Shown here: piece after piece, positions 1 through 9,621 of the stretch
Numbering within the stretch: position 1 is the first letter of the stretch
Layout: the number at the start of each line of letters is the position of its first letter
From: Flavobacteriaceae bacterium
GTDB lineage: Bacteria > Bacteroidota > Bacteroidia > Flavobacteriales > Flavobacteriaceae
DNA: 57,829 nt
Assembly (NCBI GenBank): GCA_002721175.1
Contig: PBJR01000012.1
Span: 81,850 to 139,678, forward strand
Direction: 5' to 3'
Notes under the pieces: generated by a model
Told to the model about the DNA's origin: nothing
Seen by the model: only the letters and a program-made list of their open reading frames with translations
The model's database searches: none
Made by a program: the position numbers and the translations under genes

Positions 1-282
1 AGGCTTTGGTCCAAAAATTCTACCTCCACCTTTAAATACACCAGACTTTACACTTCCTGCTCGGGCAGTTCCGGTCCCTTTTTGCTTCTTTATTTTTCTG
101 GTACTTCCAACAATCTCGCTGCGTTCTTTGGATTTGTGTGTACCTTGACGTTGATTTGCCATATATTGCTTGACATCTAAATAAATTGAATGGTTATTCG
201 GCTCAATAGCAAATATTTTATTTGACAGTTCAACCTTTCTGCCTGTATCTTTTCCTTTTTTATCTAAAACTGCTAATTTCAT
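1..282 (-). CDS. rplD: 50S ribosomal protein L4 (partial, C-terminus outside window)
   Basis: Large-subunit ribosomal protein L4, which binds 23S rRNA and lines the exit tunnel. Only the first 94 codons are in the window. The translation starts [11 protein letters not shown] and contains the conserved [12 protein letters not shown]-like loop followed by [12 protein letters not shown] and [10 protein letters not shown], typical of L4. Its ATG shares one base with the rplC stop (TAATG), so the two are probably translationally coupled. It is the last visible gene of the str/S10-type operon, which presumably continues beyond the window edge with rplW and rplB. Confidence 0.96.
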   Translation of the reverse strand, partial: MKLAVLDKKGKDTGRKVELSNKIFAIEPNNHSIYLDVKQYMANQRQGTHKSKERSEIVGSTRKIKKQKGTGTARAGSVKSGVFKGGGRIFGPKP

Positions 283-899
283 TATTTTTCAATTTTTAAA
301 TAAGAATCTTTATGGCCAGGAACACATCCCTTGACAATAATTAAGTTTTGATCACTTACTACTTTTAAAACCCTTAAATTTTGAACTTGTACATTCTGGT
401 TACCCATGCGCCCAGCCATTCTCATCCCTTTAAATACGCGAGCAGGATATGACGCTGCTCCTATTGATCCTGGGGCTCTTAAGCGGTTGTGCTGTCCATG
501 TGTAGATTGTCCGACTCCAGCAAAACCGTGACGTTTTACTACTCCCTGAAAACCTTTTCCTTTGCTTCTAGAAGTAATATCTACGAACTCACCCTCAATA
601 AAATGATCAACCGTTACCTTGTCACCAAGTTTAAAATCGTCTTCAAAACCCTGAAATTCAAAAACTTTCTTTAAAACTGGAGATCCAGCTTTTTTGAAAT
701 GGCCTGTTTCAGATTTGTTAGTACTCTTTTCTTTTTTGGTATCAAAGCCTAACTGAATGGCATCGTAACCATCCTTTTCAGTGGTTCTAATTTGAGTTAC
801 TACACATGGGCCAGCATTGATGATTGTACAAGGAACATTTTTTCCCTGTTCATCAAAAATACTAGTCATACCAATTTTTTTTCCAATTATTCCAGACAT
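282..899 (-). CDS. rplC: 50S ribosomal protein L3
   Basis: Ribosomal protein L3, 205 aa, the normal bacterial length. It binds 23S rRNA near the peptidyl-transferase centre and nucleates 50S assembly. The N-terminus [17 protein letters not shown] and the central loop [15 protein letters not shown] with GPGS-like [11 protein letters not shown] are diagnostic. The gene lies downstream of rpsJ after an unusually long gap (117 bp) that can fold into hairpins, and overlaps the start of rplD by one base. No abnormal residues were noticed. Confidence 0.98.
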   Translation of the reverse strand: MSGIIGKKIGMTSIFDEQGKNVPCTIINAGPCVVTQIRTTEKDGYDAIQLGFDTKKEKSTNKSETGHFKKAGSPVLKKVFEFQGFEDDFKLGDKVTVDHFIEGEFVDITSRSKGKGFQGVVKRHGFAGVGQSTHGQHNRLRAPGSIGAASYPARVFKGMRMAGRMGNQNVQVQNLRVLKVVSDQNLIIVKGCVPGHKDSYLKIEK

Positions 900-918
900 A
901 GTCTTTTTTTTAAAATTT

Positions 919-945
919 AAGGGTCAAATACGATTCAACCCTTGA
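919..945 (-). promoter_or_regulatory. Second hairpin upstream of rplC
   Basis: On the coding (minus) strand AAGGGT and ACCCTT are separated by about 13 nt, giving a 6-bp GC-containing stem ending about 20 nt before the rplC ATG and followed by an A-rich stretch. Together with the inverted repeat just after rpsJ it makes the 117-bp rpsJ-rplC gap a candidate structured leader, for example for ribosomal-protein feedback. No known riboswitch or r-protein motif was recognised. Confidence 0.35.
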
Positions 946-990
946 AATGTATTTTTCCGCTTTTCCTTAGCACGCAGCCCAGGACATGTC

Positions 991-1013
991 AACTAAATAA
1001 ATTTTATTTAGTT
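991..1013 (-). promoter_or_regulatory. Perfect inverted repeat in the rpsJ-rplC leader
   Basis: An 11-bp perfect inverted repeat with a 1-nt centre (AACTAAATAAA / TTTATTTAGTT) begins 3 nt after the rpsJ stop codon. As RNA it would form an AU-rich hairpin. It has no following U-tract, so it is not an ordinary intrinsic terminator. It may be an mRNA-processing or regulatory element ahead of rplC; this is inference from position and symmetry only. Confidence 0.5.
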
Positions 1014-1016
1014 AAT

Positions 1017-1322
1017 TTATACTTTAATCTCAACTTCAACTCCGCTAGGTAATTCAAGCTTCATCAAAGCATCGATAGTCTTTGATGAAGTACTATAAAT
1101 ATCCATAAGTCTTTTATAAGAGCTTAACTGAAATTGTTCTCTTGCCTTTTTATTAACATGAGGAGAACGCAAAACAGTAAATAATTTTTTGTGTGTTGGC
1201 AGGGGGATTGGGCCAGTGACAACAGCTCCAGTGCTCTTAACTGTTTTGACAATCTTATCAGCTGATTTATCAACTAGGTTGTGGTCATAAGATTTTAATT
1301 TTATTCTAATTTTTTGACTCAT
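1017..1322 (-). CDS. rpsJ: 30S ribosomal protein S10
   Basis: Ribosomal protein S10 (NusE), 101 aa, a component of the 30S head that also joins transcription antitermination complexes. [14 protein letters not shown] at the N-terminus, [28 protein letters not shown]-type central region (seen in shorter conserved blocks) and the ending [11 protein letters not shown] are typical. It follows fusA by 10 bp with no tuf gene between them, the arrangement familiar from Bacteroidota. The ATG at 1322 gives the usual family length. Confidence 0.98.
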   Translation of the reverse strand: MSQKIRIKLKSYDHNLVDKSADKIVKTVKSTGAVVTGPIPLPTHKKLFTVLRSPHVNKKAREQFQLSSYKRLMDIYSTSSKTIDALMKLELPSGVEVEIKV

Positions 1323-1332
1323 TTTCTAACTT

Positions 1333-3459
1333 TTAAGATTGAATTCCTTTAGCCTCTTTAATAACTTCCTCAGAAATATTTGATGGAGTTTCTGCATAAT
1401 GAGAAAACTCCATAGTTGATGTTGCTCGGCCAGAAGATAAGGTTCTCAAAGTGGTTACATAACCAAACATTTCAGAGAGGGGAACAGTAGCCTTTACAGT
1501 TTTGGCACCTGCCCTGTCACCCATGTCACTGACCTGACCTCGGCGACGATTTAGATCTCCAACAATATCTCCCATATTTTCTTCCGGTGTAATTACTTCT
1601 AGTCTCATAATAGGTTCCATTATTACAGCTTTAGCAGCATTGGATGCGGCTCTAAAACCAAGCTTTGCAGCAAGCTCAAAAGATAATTGATCCGAATCAA
1701 CGTCATGATATGAGCCGTCTTTAAGAACAACTTTCATGGCATCAACTTCGTAACCTGCTAAGGGGCCGTTTAACATAGCCATCTTGAAACCCTTTTCAAC
1801 AGATGGAATAAACTCTTTTGGGACATTACCACCCTTGATTTCAGAAATAAAATCTAAACCAACCTTGCCTTCATCTGCAGGTCCAATTGAAAAGACAATA
1901 TCAGCAAACTTTCCTCTACCACCTGATTGTTTTTTGTAAACTTCTCTATGTTCAGCTGGCTGAGTAATAGCTTCCTTATATTCAACTTGGGGCTTACCTT
2001 GATTAACCTCAACTTTAAATTCGCGCTTAAGTCTATCCACTATTATGTCTAGGTGTAATTCACCCATTCCTGAAATAATTGTTTGACCCGAGGCCTCATC
2101 TGTCCTTACTGTAAAAGTTGGATCTTCTTCAGCCAATTTTCCTAAAGCCATTCCTAATCTATCTATATCTGCTTTGGTTTTAGGCTCAACAGCTATTCCA
2201 ATAACCGGATCAGGAAAATCCATTGATTCCAAAACAATCGGGTGTTTCTCAGCAGTCATGGTATCACCTGTTTTGATGTCCTTAAACCCAACAGCAGCAC
2301 CAATATCACCTGCTTCAATGAAGTCAATGGCGTTTTGTTTGTTAGAATGCATTTGATAAATTCGAGATATTCTTTCCTTTTTTCCTGACCTGTTATTCAA
2401 TATATACGATCCAGCGTCTAGACGACCTGAGTAAGCCCTAAAGAAAGCTAGTCTACCAACGAAAGGGTCTGTAGCAATTTTGAAAGCCAAGGCCGAGAAA
2501 GGTTCTTTGACATCTGGTTTACGCACCTCCTCTTGATTGTTGTCAGGGTTAATTCCTGTGATACCTTCTTTGTCCGTGGGTGATGGTAAATAACGACAAA
2601 CTGCATCTAAGAGAAATTGTACACCCTTGTTTTTAAACGCTGAACCACAAATCATCGGAATTATGGCCATGTCCATTACAGCAGCACGTAGTGCAGAATG
2701 TATTTCGTCTTCTGTTATGGAGTTTTCGTCCTCCATAAATTTTTCAAGCAAATTTTCATCATAAGTTGCAACTTCCTCTATTAACAAAGCTCTATATTTT
2801 TTTGCTTCTGATTTCAAATCCTCTGGGATTTCAATCACGTCAAATGTGGATCCTTGTGATTCGTCATGCCAAACTATAGCGCGATTTTTAACAAGATCAA
2901 TGACACCTTTAAAATCAGCTTCATCTCCAATATTTAAGACTATTGGGACAGCATTAGATTTCAACATATCTTTAACTTGTTGACAAACACCTAGAAAGTT
3001 TGATCCCTGTCTGTCCATTTTATTGACAAAACCAATTCTTGGAACTTTGTAATTATCGGCAAGACGCCAATTAGTTTCGGACTGTGGCTCAACGCCATCA
3101 ACTGCGCTGAAGAGAAAAACCAAGCCATCTAAAACTCGAAGAGAGCGATTAACTTCAACAGTAAAATCAACGTGGCCGGGGGTATCAATTATGTTAAAAT
3201 GATAATCTTTTGTCTTTTCTGTTGGTTTACCATTTTCAGTAGGAAAGTTCCAACTGCAAGTAGTTGCTGCAGAAGTTATGGTTATACCTCTTTCCTGTTC
3301 TTGCTCCATCCAATCCATTGTAGCAGCTCCATCATGAACCTCTCCAATTTTGTGAGAAACACCTGTATAATACAATATTCTTTCAGTTGTAGTAGTTTTT
3401 CCTGCATCGATATGAGCAGCAATTCCAATATTCCTCGTAAAATTTAAATCTCTCGCCAT
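1333..3459 (-). CDS. fusA: Translation elongation factor G
   Basis: Elongation factor G, the GTPase that drives ribosomal translocation. Starting at ATG 3459 the protein is 708 aa and begins [20 protein letters not shown]. This start matches the family, whereas the frame stays open 21 codons further upstream into rpsG, giving residues with no EF-G similarity. P-loop AHIDAGKT at about residues 15-22, switch II DTPGH and guanine-binding NKMD are present, followed by domains II-V. It starts 7 bp after the rpsG stop, so it belongs to the str operon. All expected GTPase motifs are intact. Confidence 0.97.
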   Translation of the reverse strand: MARDLNFTRNIGIAAHIDAGKTTTTERILYYTGVSHKIGEVHDGAATMDWMEQEQERGITITSAATTCSWNFPTENGKPTEKTKDYHFNIIDTPGHVDFTVEVNRSLRVLDGLVFLFSAVDGVEPQSETNWRLADNYKVPRIGFVNKMDRQGSNFLGVCQQVKDMLKSNAVPIVLNIGDEADFKGVIDLVKNRAIVWHDESQGSTFDVIEIPEDLKSEAKKYRALLIEEVATYDENLLEKFMEDENSITEDEIHSALRAAVMDMAIIPMICGSAFKNKGVQFLLDAVCRYLPSPTDKEGITGINPDNNQEEVRKPDVKEPFSALAFKIATDPFVGRLAFFRAYSGRLDAGSYILNNRSGKKERISRIYQMHSNKQNAIDFIEAGDIGAAVGFKDIKTGDTMTAEKHPIVLESMDFPDPVIGIAVEPKTKADIDRLGMALGKLAEEDPTFTVRTDEASGQTIISGMGELHLDIIVDRLKREFKVEVNQGKPQVEYKEAITQPAEHREVYKKQSGGRGKFADIVFSIGPADEGKVGLDFISEIKGGNVPKEFIPSVEKGFKMAMLNGPLAGYEVDAMKVVLKDGSYHDVDSDQLSFELAAKLGFRAASNAAKAVIMEPIMRLEVITPEENMGDIVGDLNRRRGQVSDMGDRAGAKTVKATVPLSEMFGYVTTLRTLSSGRATSTMEFSHYAETPSNISEEVIKEAKGIQS

Positions 3460-3466
3460 GGGATTT

Positions 3467-3943
3467 CTAAAATCTAAAATGTGAAAATGCCTTGTTGGCT
3501 TCTGCCATCTTGTGAGTATCAACCCGTTTTTTTACCGCTGCCCCCTCTTCGTTGAAAGCAGATAATACTTCTCCGGCAAGCTTTTGAGACATTGACTTTT
3601 CATTTCGCTTTCTTGCAAAGTTTATAAGCCATTTCATTGCTGTGGATATTTTACGATCTGGGCGAATCTGCATGGGTATCTGAAAAGTTGCACCTCCTAC
3701 CCTGCGACTTCTTACTTCTACGTGAGGCATGACATTTGTCAAAGCATCTTTCCAAACTTCTAGTGGAGTCTTTTCTTCATTTGGATTCTTTTGTGCTATT
3801 ATATCTATAGCGTCATAAAAAATTTTATATGCCACAGATTTCTTACCATCCCACATCATCATGTTCACAAACCGAGTAACAAGCTGATCATTAAATTTTG
3901 GATCAGGTAAAATAGGTCTTTTCTTTGCTTGTCTTTTTCTCAT
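3467..3943 (-). CDS. rpsG: 30S ribosomal protein S7
   Basis: Ribosomal protein S7, 158 aa, the primary assembly protein of the 30S head. It starts [19 protein letters not shown] and carries the conserved blocks [16 protein letters not shown] and a C-terminal [15 protein letters not shown]-type ending. It lies between rpsL (24-bp gap) and fusA (7-bp gap), in the classical str order. It has the normal length, with no sign of damage. Confidence 0.98.
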   Translation of the reverse strand: MRKRQAKKRPILPDPKFNDQLVTRFVNMMMWDGKKSVAYKIFYDAIDIIAQKNPNEEKTPLEVWKDALTNVMPHVEVRSRRVGGATFQIPMQIRPDRKISTAMKWLINFARKRNEKSMSQKLAGEVLSAFNEEGAAVKKRVDTHKMAEANKAFSHFRF

Positions 3944-3967
3944 TGAAATAGTTTATTCGAAAACTTT

Positions 3968-4342
3968 TTAACTCTTAGGTCTTTTTGCCCCATACTTGGA
4001 ACGACGTTGTGTTCGTCCTTCAACACCGGCTGTATCAAGAGCACCACGAACAATGTGGTATCTTACTCCGGGTAAATCTTTTACTCTTCCGCCTCTAACT
4101 AAAACTATTGAATGCTCTTGCAAATTGTGCCCTTCACCTGGAATATAAGCATTTACTTCATTCCCATTAGTAAGCCTTACTCGCGCAACCTTTCGCATTG
4201 CAGAATTAGGTTTCTTAGGTGTGGTAGTGTAAACTCGTGTACAAACCCCCCTTCTCTGTGGGCATGAATCCAAAGCAGCGGATTTACTTTTTTTAGTTAA
4301 CTTTACTCTTCCCTTCTTTACTAATTGTGATATAGTTGGCAT
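3968..4342 (-). CDS. rpsL: 30S ribosomal protein S12
   Basis: Ribosomal protein S12, 124 aa, which helps decoding accuracy at the A site. The conserved segments [28 protein letters not shown] and the basic tail GAKRPKS are present. The residues commonly altered in streptomycin-resistant strains (family Lys43 and Lys88 regions, PKKPNS and RVKDLP) are wild-type here. It is the first gene of the operon and has a well-formed promoter about 40-70 bp upstream. Confidence 0.98.
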   Translation of the reverse strand: MPTISQLVKKGRVKLTKKSKSAALDSCPQRRGVCTRVYTTTPKKPNSAMRKVARVRLTNGNEVNAYIPGEGHNLQEHSIVLVRGGRVKDLPGVRYHIVRGALDTAGVEGRTQRRSKYGAKRPKS

Positions 4343-4382
4343 AAAATATTATATTAAATCAATATTCTCCTCTAAAGGCGTG

Positions 4383-4413
4383 CAAATGTAAGCATTAAAA
4401 TTAATTATTCAAA
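4383..4413 (-). promoter_or_regulatory. Bacteroidota-type promoter of the rpsL operon
   Basis: On the minus strand TTTG (4413-4410), a 19-nt spacer and TACATTTG (4390-4383) match the Bacteroidota sigma-factor consensus TTTG...TAnnTTTG exactly. The expected start of transcription is near 4376, giving a leader of about 35 nt before the rpsL ATG at 4342. Confidence 0.75.
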
Positions 4414-4481
4414 TACTACACTTTATTTTTTAGTTATTTATTTTTTATTAGCATACATTTTAATCTCTTTTTACGTTACAT

Positions 4482-6182
4482 ATGATAAAAACATCGAATT
4501 TGAAGAACTCAAAACTGTTTTTAATAATAATCTTTATAAGCTTTCGGCTAAGCGGACAAGTTCAGATCGAAAACTTAGTAATTTCAAGTAATTCAGTTAT
4601 TGAACAGAAGGTTATTGATTCTTTACAATACAAATCACAATTTAAAAATGAAACTGAGCTTGATAATGAAATAAATCGAATCAAAGAAACTTTGTATTTC
4701 AAAGGCTTCATTACGCTTAAGTCGTTAGGTGTTTTTAAAATTGATAACATGCACTCCCTTTTTCTGGAATTAGGTCCTGCTTACCAATCTGTTTTATTGA
4801 CAAAACATTCCAAATTTTTATACGATATTGGATTTGAATTAAAGAAAGACAGTTTAAACAATGAAGAATACGTCGAAATACCCATATCAAAGCTGAAAGA
4901 GTCTATGGAAAAAATTTCAAAGGAATTGTCTAATAAAGGTTATCCATTTGCAACTGTAAAAATTATAAATATTAAAACAATTGAAGGACTCAAACTTAAA
5001 ACTGAATTGCTAATTGAGAAAGGAGAAATCAGAAAGATTGATTCAGTAATAATTTTAGGATACGAAAAATTTTCTAAATCACATCTGAAACACATGCTTA
5101 AATTGAAACTCAAAAATCCATTAAATCTCAACAATTTACAAACTAAAATGCAACTCTTTGATGAGTTAAGCTTCGTCAACCAAAAAAGACCCCCTGAAGT
5201 TTTATTCAACAAAAATAAAACTTCTTTATTCTTATATCTTGATAAAATAAAAAGTAACAGTTTCGATGGCTTTTTAGGTTTTGGATCAGATGAATCAAAT
5301 GGCAAAATGGAATTTAACGGTTACTTGAATCTGAAACTTAACAATAACCTCAATTATGGCGAATCTATTAATTTAAGTTACAAAAACGATGAAATAGACC
5401 AAAAAACCATTAATATAGAGGTTAATATGCCATACCTCTTTTCTAGCCCAGTTGGTGGCATTGCAAGACTAAATATTTTTAAAAAAGACAGCTTATTTAC
5501 AACTGCTGAACAGTCGCTCAAGCTATCTTACAAATTTAACACTCGCAACGAAATAGGTGCTTCTGCCTATTTTAATCAATCAAGTATTATCAATAATAAT
5601 CCAGCTTCCGATTTAGAAAATTATGAAAGTAATTTTTATGGAATTAACTATTACTACACAAAAAAAAATAGGCTAAATAATTTTTTCCCTATACAAATGA
5701 AAATTAATTTACTATTAGCTTTTGGAAGTAGAGTTACATCTCAATCATCAAATCAGAGAAAAATTTTATTTGAGGGCTCAAGGATTTTTTGGTTAAATAA
5801 AGAAAATAACTTTTTTGTAAGATTTCGATGTGAGGATTTAAAATCAGGTTATTATTTATTTAATGAGATGTTTAGATTTGGGGGAATAAATTCCGTAAGG
5901 GGTTTTCAGGAAAATAGCTTATTTGCTTCGAGATACTTTATGGCATGTTCAGAATATCGCTACATGGTATCTCAAAATCTTTATGTTCACTCTGTTTTTG
6001 ACTCAGCATACTTGGAGGACATTAGTGGTGAATCAAATAGAATCTATGGGATTGGTTTTGGTTTTGGAGTAAAAACTGCGGGTGGTTTATTGAGATTTAC
6101 TTATGCAAATGGAAAATCAAACAGACAGTCTTTTGATTTGTCAAAGTCTAAAGTTCACCTATCGCTTGTTAGTAACTTTTAA
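4482..6182 (+). CDS. Omp85/BamA-TamA superfamily outer-membrane protein
   Basis: Predicted outer-membrane protein of 566 aa. A hydrophobic signal peptide (about residues 10-26) is followed by a periplasmic region with POTRA-like character (about 30-250) and a C-terminal half rich in alternating beta strands (about 250-566) that ends in Phe, as BAM substrates do. The segment FRFGGINSVRGFQENS resembles the conserved RGF-containing loop of Omp85 barrels. At 566 aa it is shorter than essential BamA proteins, so a TamA-like or accessory role in outer-membrane insertion is more likely. It is monocistronic, between the ribosomal operon and the SusCD operon. The substrate is unknown. Confidence 0.8.
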   Translation: MIKTSNLKNSKLFLIIIFISFRLSGQVQIENLVISSNSVIEQKVIDSLQYKSQFKNETELDNEINRIKETLYFKGFITLKSLGVFKIDNMHSLFLELGPAYQSVLLTKHSKFLYDIGFELKKDSLNNEEYVEIPISKLKESMEKISKELSNKGYPFATVKIINIKTIEGLKLKTELLIEKGEIRKIDSVIILGYEKFSKSHLKHMLKLKLKNPLNLNNLQTKMQLFDELSFVNQKRPPEVLFNKNKTSLFLYLDKIKSNSFDGFLGFGSDESNGKMEFNGYLNLKLNNNLNYGESINLSYKNDEIDQKTINIEVNMPYLFSSPVGGIARLNIFKKDSLFTTAEQSLKLSYKFNTRNEIGASAYFNQSSIINNNPASDLENYESNFYGINYYYTKKNRLNNFFPIQMKINLLLAFGSRVTSQSSNQRKILFEGSRIFWLNKENNFFVRFRCEDLKSGYYLFNEMFRFGGINSVRGFQENSLFASRYFMACSEYRYMVSQNLYVHSVFDSAYLEDISGESNRIYGIGFGFGVKTAGGLLRFTYANGKSNRQSFDLSKSKVHLSLVSNF

Positions 6183-6331
6183 TCAAATTTTTACTTTAAA
6201 TAAAATTTTGGCAGGGATTTTGCTAATAATTTAAAGATTTTTGTGATTTGCATATTTTTATAGATTAAATGCATATTTTTTAGACGAATTACATTGCTTT
6301 AAACAAGCATTAATTTTTTTTAAAACAAAAG

Positions 6332-6362
6332 TTGGTAATTTGAGTTTTTATCATCACATTTG
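6332..6362 (+). promoter_or_regulatory. Probable promoter of the SusCD operon
   Basis: TTG (6332-6334), a 20-nt spacer and CACATTTG (6355-6362), one mismatch from TAnnTTTG. It ends 28 bp before the SusC ATG. It is a reasonable Bacteroidota promoter, but the first base of the -7 element deviates. Confidence 0.5.
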
Positions 6363-6390
6363 TGCAGACTAATTCAAATAATTAACAAAA

Positions 6391-9300
6391 ATGAAAACAA
6401 AGTTAAGTGTTATTCTATCGCTATTTTTAGCGTTAGTTGTGCAAATAGGTTTTGCGCAAAGCAAAAGTGTTTCAGGAACTGTTTCTGATGACAGCGGCTT
6501 ACCTCTTCCAGGTGCTACTGTAATTATTGAAGGAACAACAACTGGAGTTTCAACTGATTTTGATGGTAAATATTCCATAACTGCAAGTGAAGGAGATGTA
6601 TTAGTCTTCAGTTTTGTAGGTTATGCCAACCAAACTCAAACTGTTGGAGCAAGCAATACTATAAATGTTTCTATGCAACAAGACAATGCTCTAGATGAAA
6701 TTGTAGTTGTTGGTTATAATACTACTACGAAAGAAAGGTTTACTGGTACTGCAACAAAAATCGAAACAGAAAATATTGAAGCTAAATCACAAGGCAATAT
6801 TACTCAGGCTCTAAGAGGTGAGGTTGCTGGTGTAAATGTTATCAGTTACTCAGGTGCTCCTGGGTCAGATGCCACAATAAGAATTCGTGGTTTTGGATCT
6901 GTAAATGGTAACCGTGCCCCTTTATATATCGTTGATGGTGCACCATACCAAAGTGATATTTCAGCTTTAAATCCAAATGATATTGAAAGCTTAGTTGTCC
7001 TTAAGGATGCAGCTGCGACTTCAATTTATGGGTCGCGTGGTGCAAACGGTGTGATTGTAATTACAACCAAAGGCGGTAAAGCAGGAACATCAGAAATTCA
7101 AGTTGATGTAAGAACAAGTATGAATACACAGTTTTTACCTCAGTACGATATAATTGAATCGCCCGAGGAGTATATTGAATTATCTTATGAGTCACTCGTA
7201 AACAAAGCGGTTCTTTTAGGTGAAGCTAACCCAACTGCTTGGGCAAGTTCTAATCTTTATGGGACACCAGAAGGTATTAACAATGCGTATAATATATGGA
7301 ATGTTGCAGGTGACCAACTTATAAATCAATCTACTGGTCGTTTCAATTCAGGAATTGAGAGAAGATGGACTCCTACAAGATGGTCTGACTTTGCTTTTTC
7401 AACTGGATACAGACAAGAAGCAAACCTGCAGTTCAGTGGAGGTAACGATGCAACTCAGTATGCTACTTCCTTTGGATACCTTGAAGATGAAGGATATACA
7501 ATTAATTCAGAGTATACCAGATATACTGCTCGTTTAAAATTAGACCACAAACCTAAAGAGTGGCTAACAATTGGCGGTAACCTCCAATTTACAGGCGGTC
7601 AATACAATAATTCTTCTAGTAGTGAAGGTTCTGCTGGATCGTCTGGTAATATATTTGCTTTGACAAATACTACTCCAACCATTTATGATATTTATTTGAG
7701 AGATACTGACGGTAACTTAATTGCTGATCCAATTTTCGGAGGATACCAATTCGATTATGGAAATGAGTATGGACGAAGAGCTTGGAATGCTACTAATGGT
7801 ATTGCCGATGCAATTTATGATTTAGACAGGTTTAATTCAAACACTTTGTTAGGTAACTTTAATATTGGTGTACAATTAACTGACTGGGCATCTATTGATG
7901 TTCGCTACAGTGGTCAATATCAAAATTCTGATAGTGCAAGTAGAGCTAATGAGTATTATGGTGGTAATGCAGGAAGTGGTTTCCTATCAAAGTCTATCAG
8001 TACTAATTTAAATCAAAACTTCTTACAGATGTTGAGAATGAACAAATCTGTCGATGACCACAACTTTGATGGTTTCCTCGCTCATGAATCAACGGAAAAT
8101 AAGTTCACTAATATGAATGCAGCTGCTCAAAATTCAATTTTACCAAATACTTTGGATTTAGACCAGTACACTATTCCATTTGGAAGAGCTGGTTCATTTT
8201 CAACTGGTTCAACACTAGAGAGTTATTTTGCACAATTTAATTATGATTATGCAGGTAAATATTTTTTCACAGCTTCTGCTAGACGAGACGGCTCATCACG
8301 CTTTAAAAATGATAAATGGGGTACTTTTGGATCCGTCGGTTTTGGATGGGTCGCTTCTAAAGAAGATTGGTTCCCAACTGACAGTTATGTAGACTACATG
8401 AAATTGAAAGCGAGTTATGGACTTATTGGTGATCAAGGTGTTAGCCTTCTTTATGGATGGCAAATCTATGGAATTAACCAAACTCCGGACGGTTCCTATT
8501 CGTTTACGCAAAGTTCAACTCTTGCGAATCCAAATTTAACATGGGAAACTTCTAAGACTTTCCAAGTTGGGTTTGAAAGTGCATTTTTTGACAACAAACT
8601 AATGCTTGATGTAGATTATTATGTTAAGAATACTGAAAACTTATTCTTTACACAATCGCTACCAGGATCTAGTGGATCTTCCACTATTCAATACAACGAC
8701 GGTGTATTAAAAAATTCTGGTTTAGAATTCAATGCAGGTCTTGATGTAATTAACACTGAAGACTTTAACTTAAACTTAAGTATAAATGGTGAAATTTTTG
8801 ATAACGAAATCACCGAAATGCCTGCCGATTACTTTACAGGTGAACCAAAAGTACTTGATGGACGTTACTCCAAAGGAAGTTCATTATATGATTGGTACAT
8901 GAGAGAATGGGCTGGAGTTAATCCTGCTACTGGTGCTGCTCTATGGAACTTATATTACGACGACGTTAACGGAGACGGAATATTTGATAATGGTGATACA
9001 GCTATCAATAGTATGACTTTATACTTGGACGAAAATCCAAATGCAAACGTTGCACAAACAACTACTGAAGACTATACTGATGCGACTCAAAAGTATGTTG
9101 GTAAATCAGCCATCCCTGACGTCAGAGGTGGTTTCAGATTAAATGCTAACTACAAAAGTTTTGATTTTACAGCTCAGTTTAGTTACAGCATTGGAGGTCA
9201 CATTTATGATAACGGTTACAGTGTCATGATGAATAACAGAGACCTTATTGGAAGTAATAACTTCCACGCTGACGTTAGACAAGCATGGAAACAGCCTGGA

Positions 9301-9609
9301 GACATTACTAATGTCCCTAGAATGACTGCTGGATACAATACGGATACGCAACACAACGCTACATCCACACGTTTCCTTACAAAAGCAGACTTTTTATCAC
9401 TAAATAACTTAAGAATTGGTTGGAATCTTCCACAAGATGCCGCTGAAAAGGCGGGATTGAAGAGTCTTAATTTTTACGTCTCAGGTGATAATTTAATGAT
9501 GTTGAGTGCTAGAAGTGGATTAAATCCAACAAACTTCATAGCAAGCTCAAACTCTGGTATGTATATGCCAATGACCACTTTTAGTCTTGGTACAAAAGTT
9601 CAATTTTAA
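6391..9609 (+). CDS. SusC/RagA-family TonB-dependent outer-membrane transporter
   Basis: TonB-linked outer-membrane channel, 1072 aa, that imports ligands captured by its SusD partner. Signal peptide 1-23 ends at FAQ. A carboxypeptidase-regulatory-like beta domain follows (about 26-98: SGTVSDDSGLPLPGATV), then a TonB-box-like LDEIVVVGYN (about 101-110), a plug domain (about 115-228, with PLYIVDGAPY and SIYGSRGANGVI, the SusC signature) and a long barrel ending FSLGTKVQF. The SusD gene starts 13 bp downstream. There is no carbohydrate-active enzyme nearby, so the substrate cannot be deduced; peptides or an unrelated nutrient are possible. Confidence 0.95.
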   Translation: MKTKLSVILSLFLALVVQIGFAQSKSVSGTVSDDSGLPLPGATVIIEGTTTGVSTDFDGKYSITASEGDVLVFSFVGYANQTQTVGASNTINVSMQQDNALDEIVVVGYNTTTKERFTGTATKIETENIEAKSQGNITQALRGEVAGVNVISYSGAPGSDATIRIRGFGSVNGNRAPLYIVDGAPYQSDISALNPNDIESLVVLKDAAATSIYGSRGANGVIVITTKGGKAGTSEIQVDVRTSMNTQFLPQYDIIESPEEYIELSYESLVNKAVLLGEANPTAWASSNLYGTPEGINNAYNIWNVAGDQLINQSTGRFNSGIERRWTPTRWSDFAFSTGYRQEANLQFSGGNDATQYATSFGYLEDEGYTINSEYTRYTARLKLDHKPKEWLTIGGNLQFTGGQYNNSSSSEGSAGSSGNIFALTNTTPTIYDIYLRDTDGNLIADPIFGGYQFDYGNEYGRRAWNATNGIADAIYDLDRFNSNTLLGNFNIGVQLTDWASIDVRYSGQYQNSDSASRANEYYGGNAGSGFLSKSISTNLNQNFLQMLRMNKSVDDHNFDGFLAHESTENKFTNMNAAAQNSILPNTLDLDQYTIPFGRAGSFSTGSTLESYFAQFNYDYAGKYFFTASARRDGSSRFKNDKWGTFGSVGFGWVASKEDWFPTDSYVDYMKLKASYGLIGDQGVSLLYGWQIYGINQTPDGSYSFTQSSTLANPNLTWETSKTFQVGFESAFFDNKLMLDVDYYVKNTENLFFTQSLPGSSGSSTIQYNDGVLKNSGLEFNAGLDVINTEDFNLNLSINGEIFDNEITEMPADYFTGEPKVLDGRYSKGSSLYDWYMREWAGVNPATGAALWNLYYDDVNGDGIFDNGDTAINSMTLYLDENPNANVAQTTTEDYTDATQKYVGKSAIPDVRGGFRLNANYKSFDFTAQFSYSIGGHIYDNGYSVMMNNRDLIGSNNFHADVRQAWKQPGDITNVPRMTAGYNTDTQHNATSTRFLTKADFLSLNNLRIGWNLPQDAAEKAGLKSLNFYVSGDNLMMLSARSGLNPTNFIASSNSGMYMPMTTFSLGTKVQF

Positions 9610-9621
9610 AAAAACCTAAAA

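Noticed and set aside
3172-3447. Plus-strand 91-codon open frame over fusA
   Set aside because: It is antisense to a strongly conserved EF-G region; its sequence is the mirror of that gene, with no domain, promoter or start context of its own.
3460-3522. N-terminal 21-codon extension of fusA
   Set aside because: The extra residues lie inside rpsG and are not EF-G-like; the ATG at 3459 gives the standard start [10 protein letters not shown].
4940-5305. Minus-strand 121-codon frame opposite the Omp85-type gene
   Set aside because: It lies wholly inside a clear outer-membrane protein gene and shows no recognisable motif; length is as expected from an AT-rich antisense strand.
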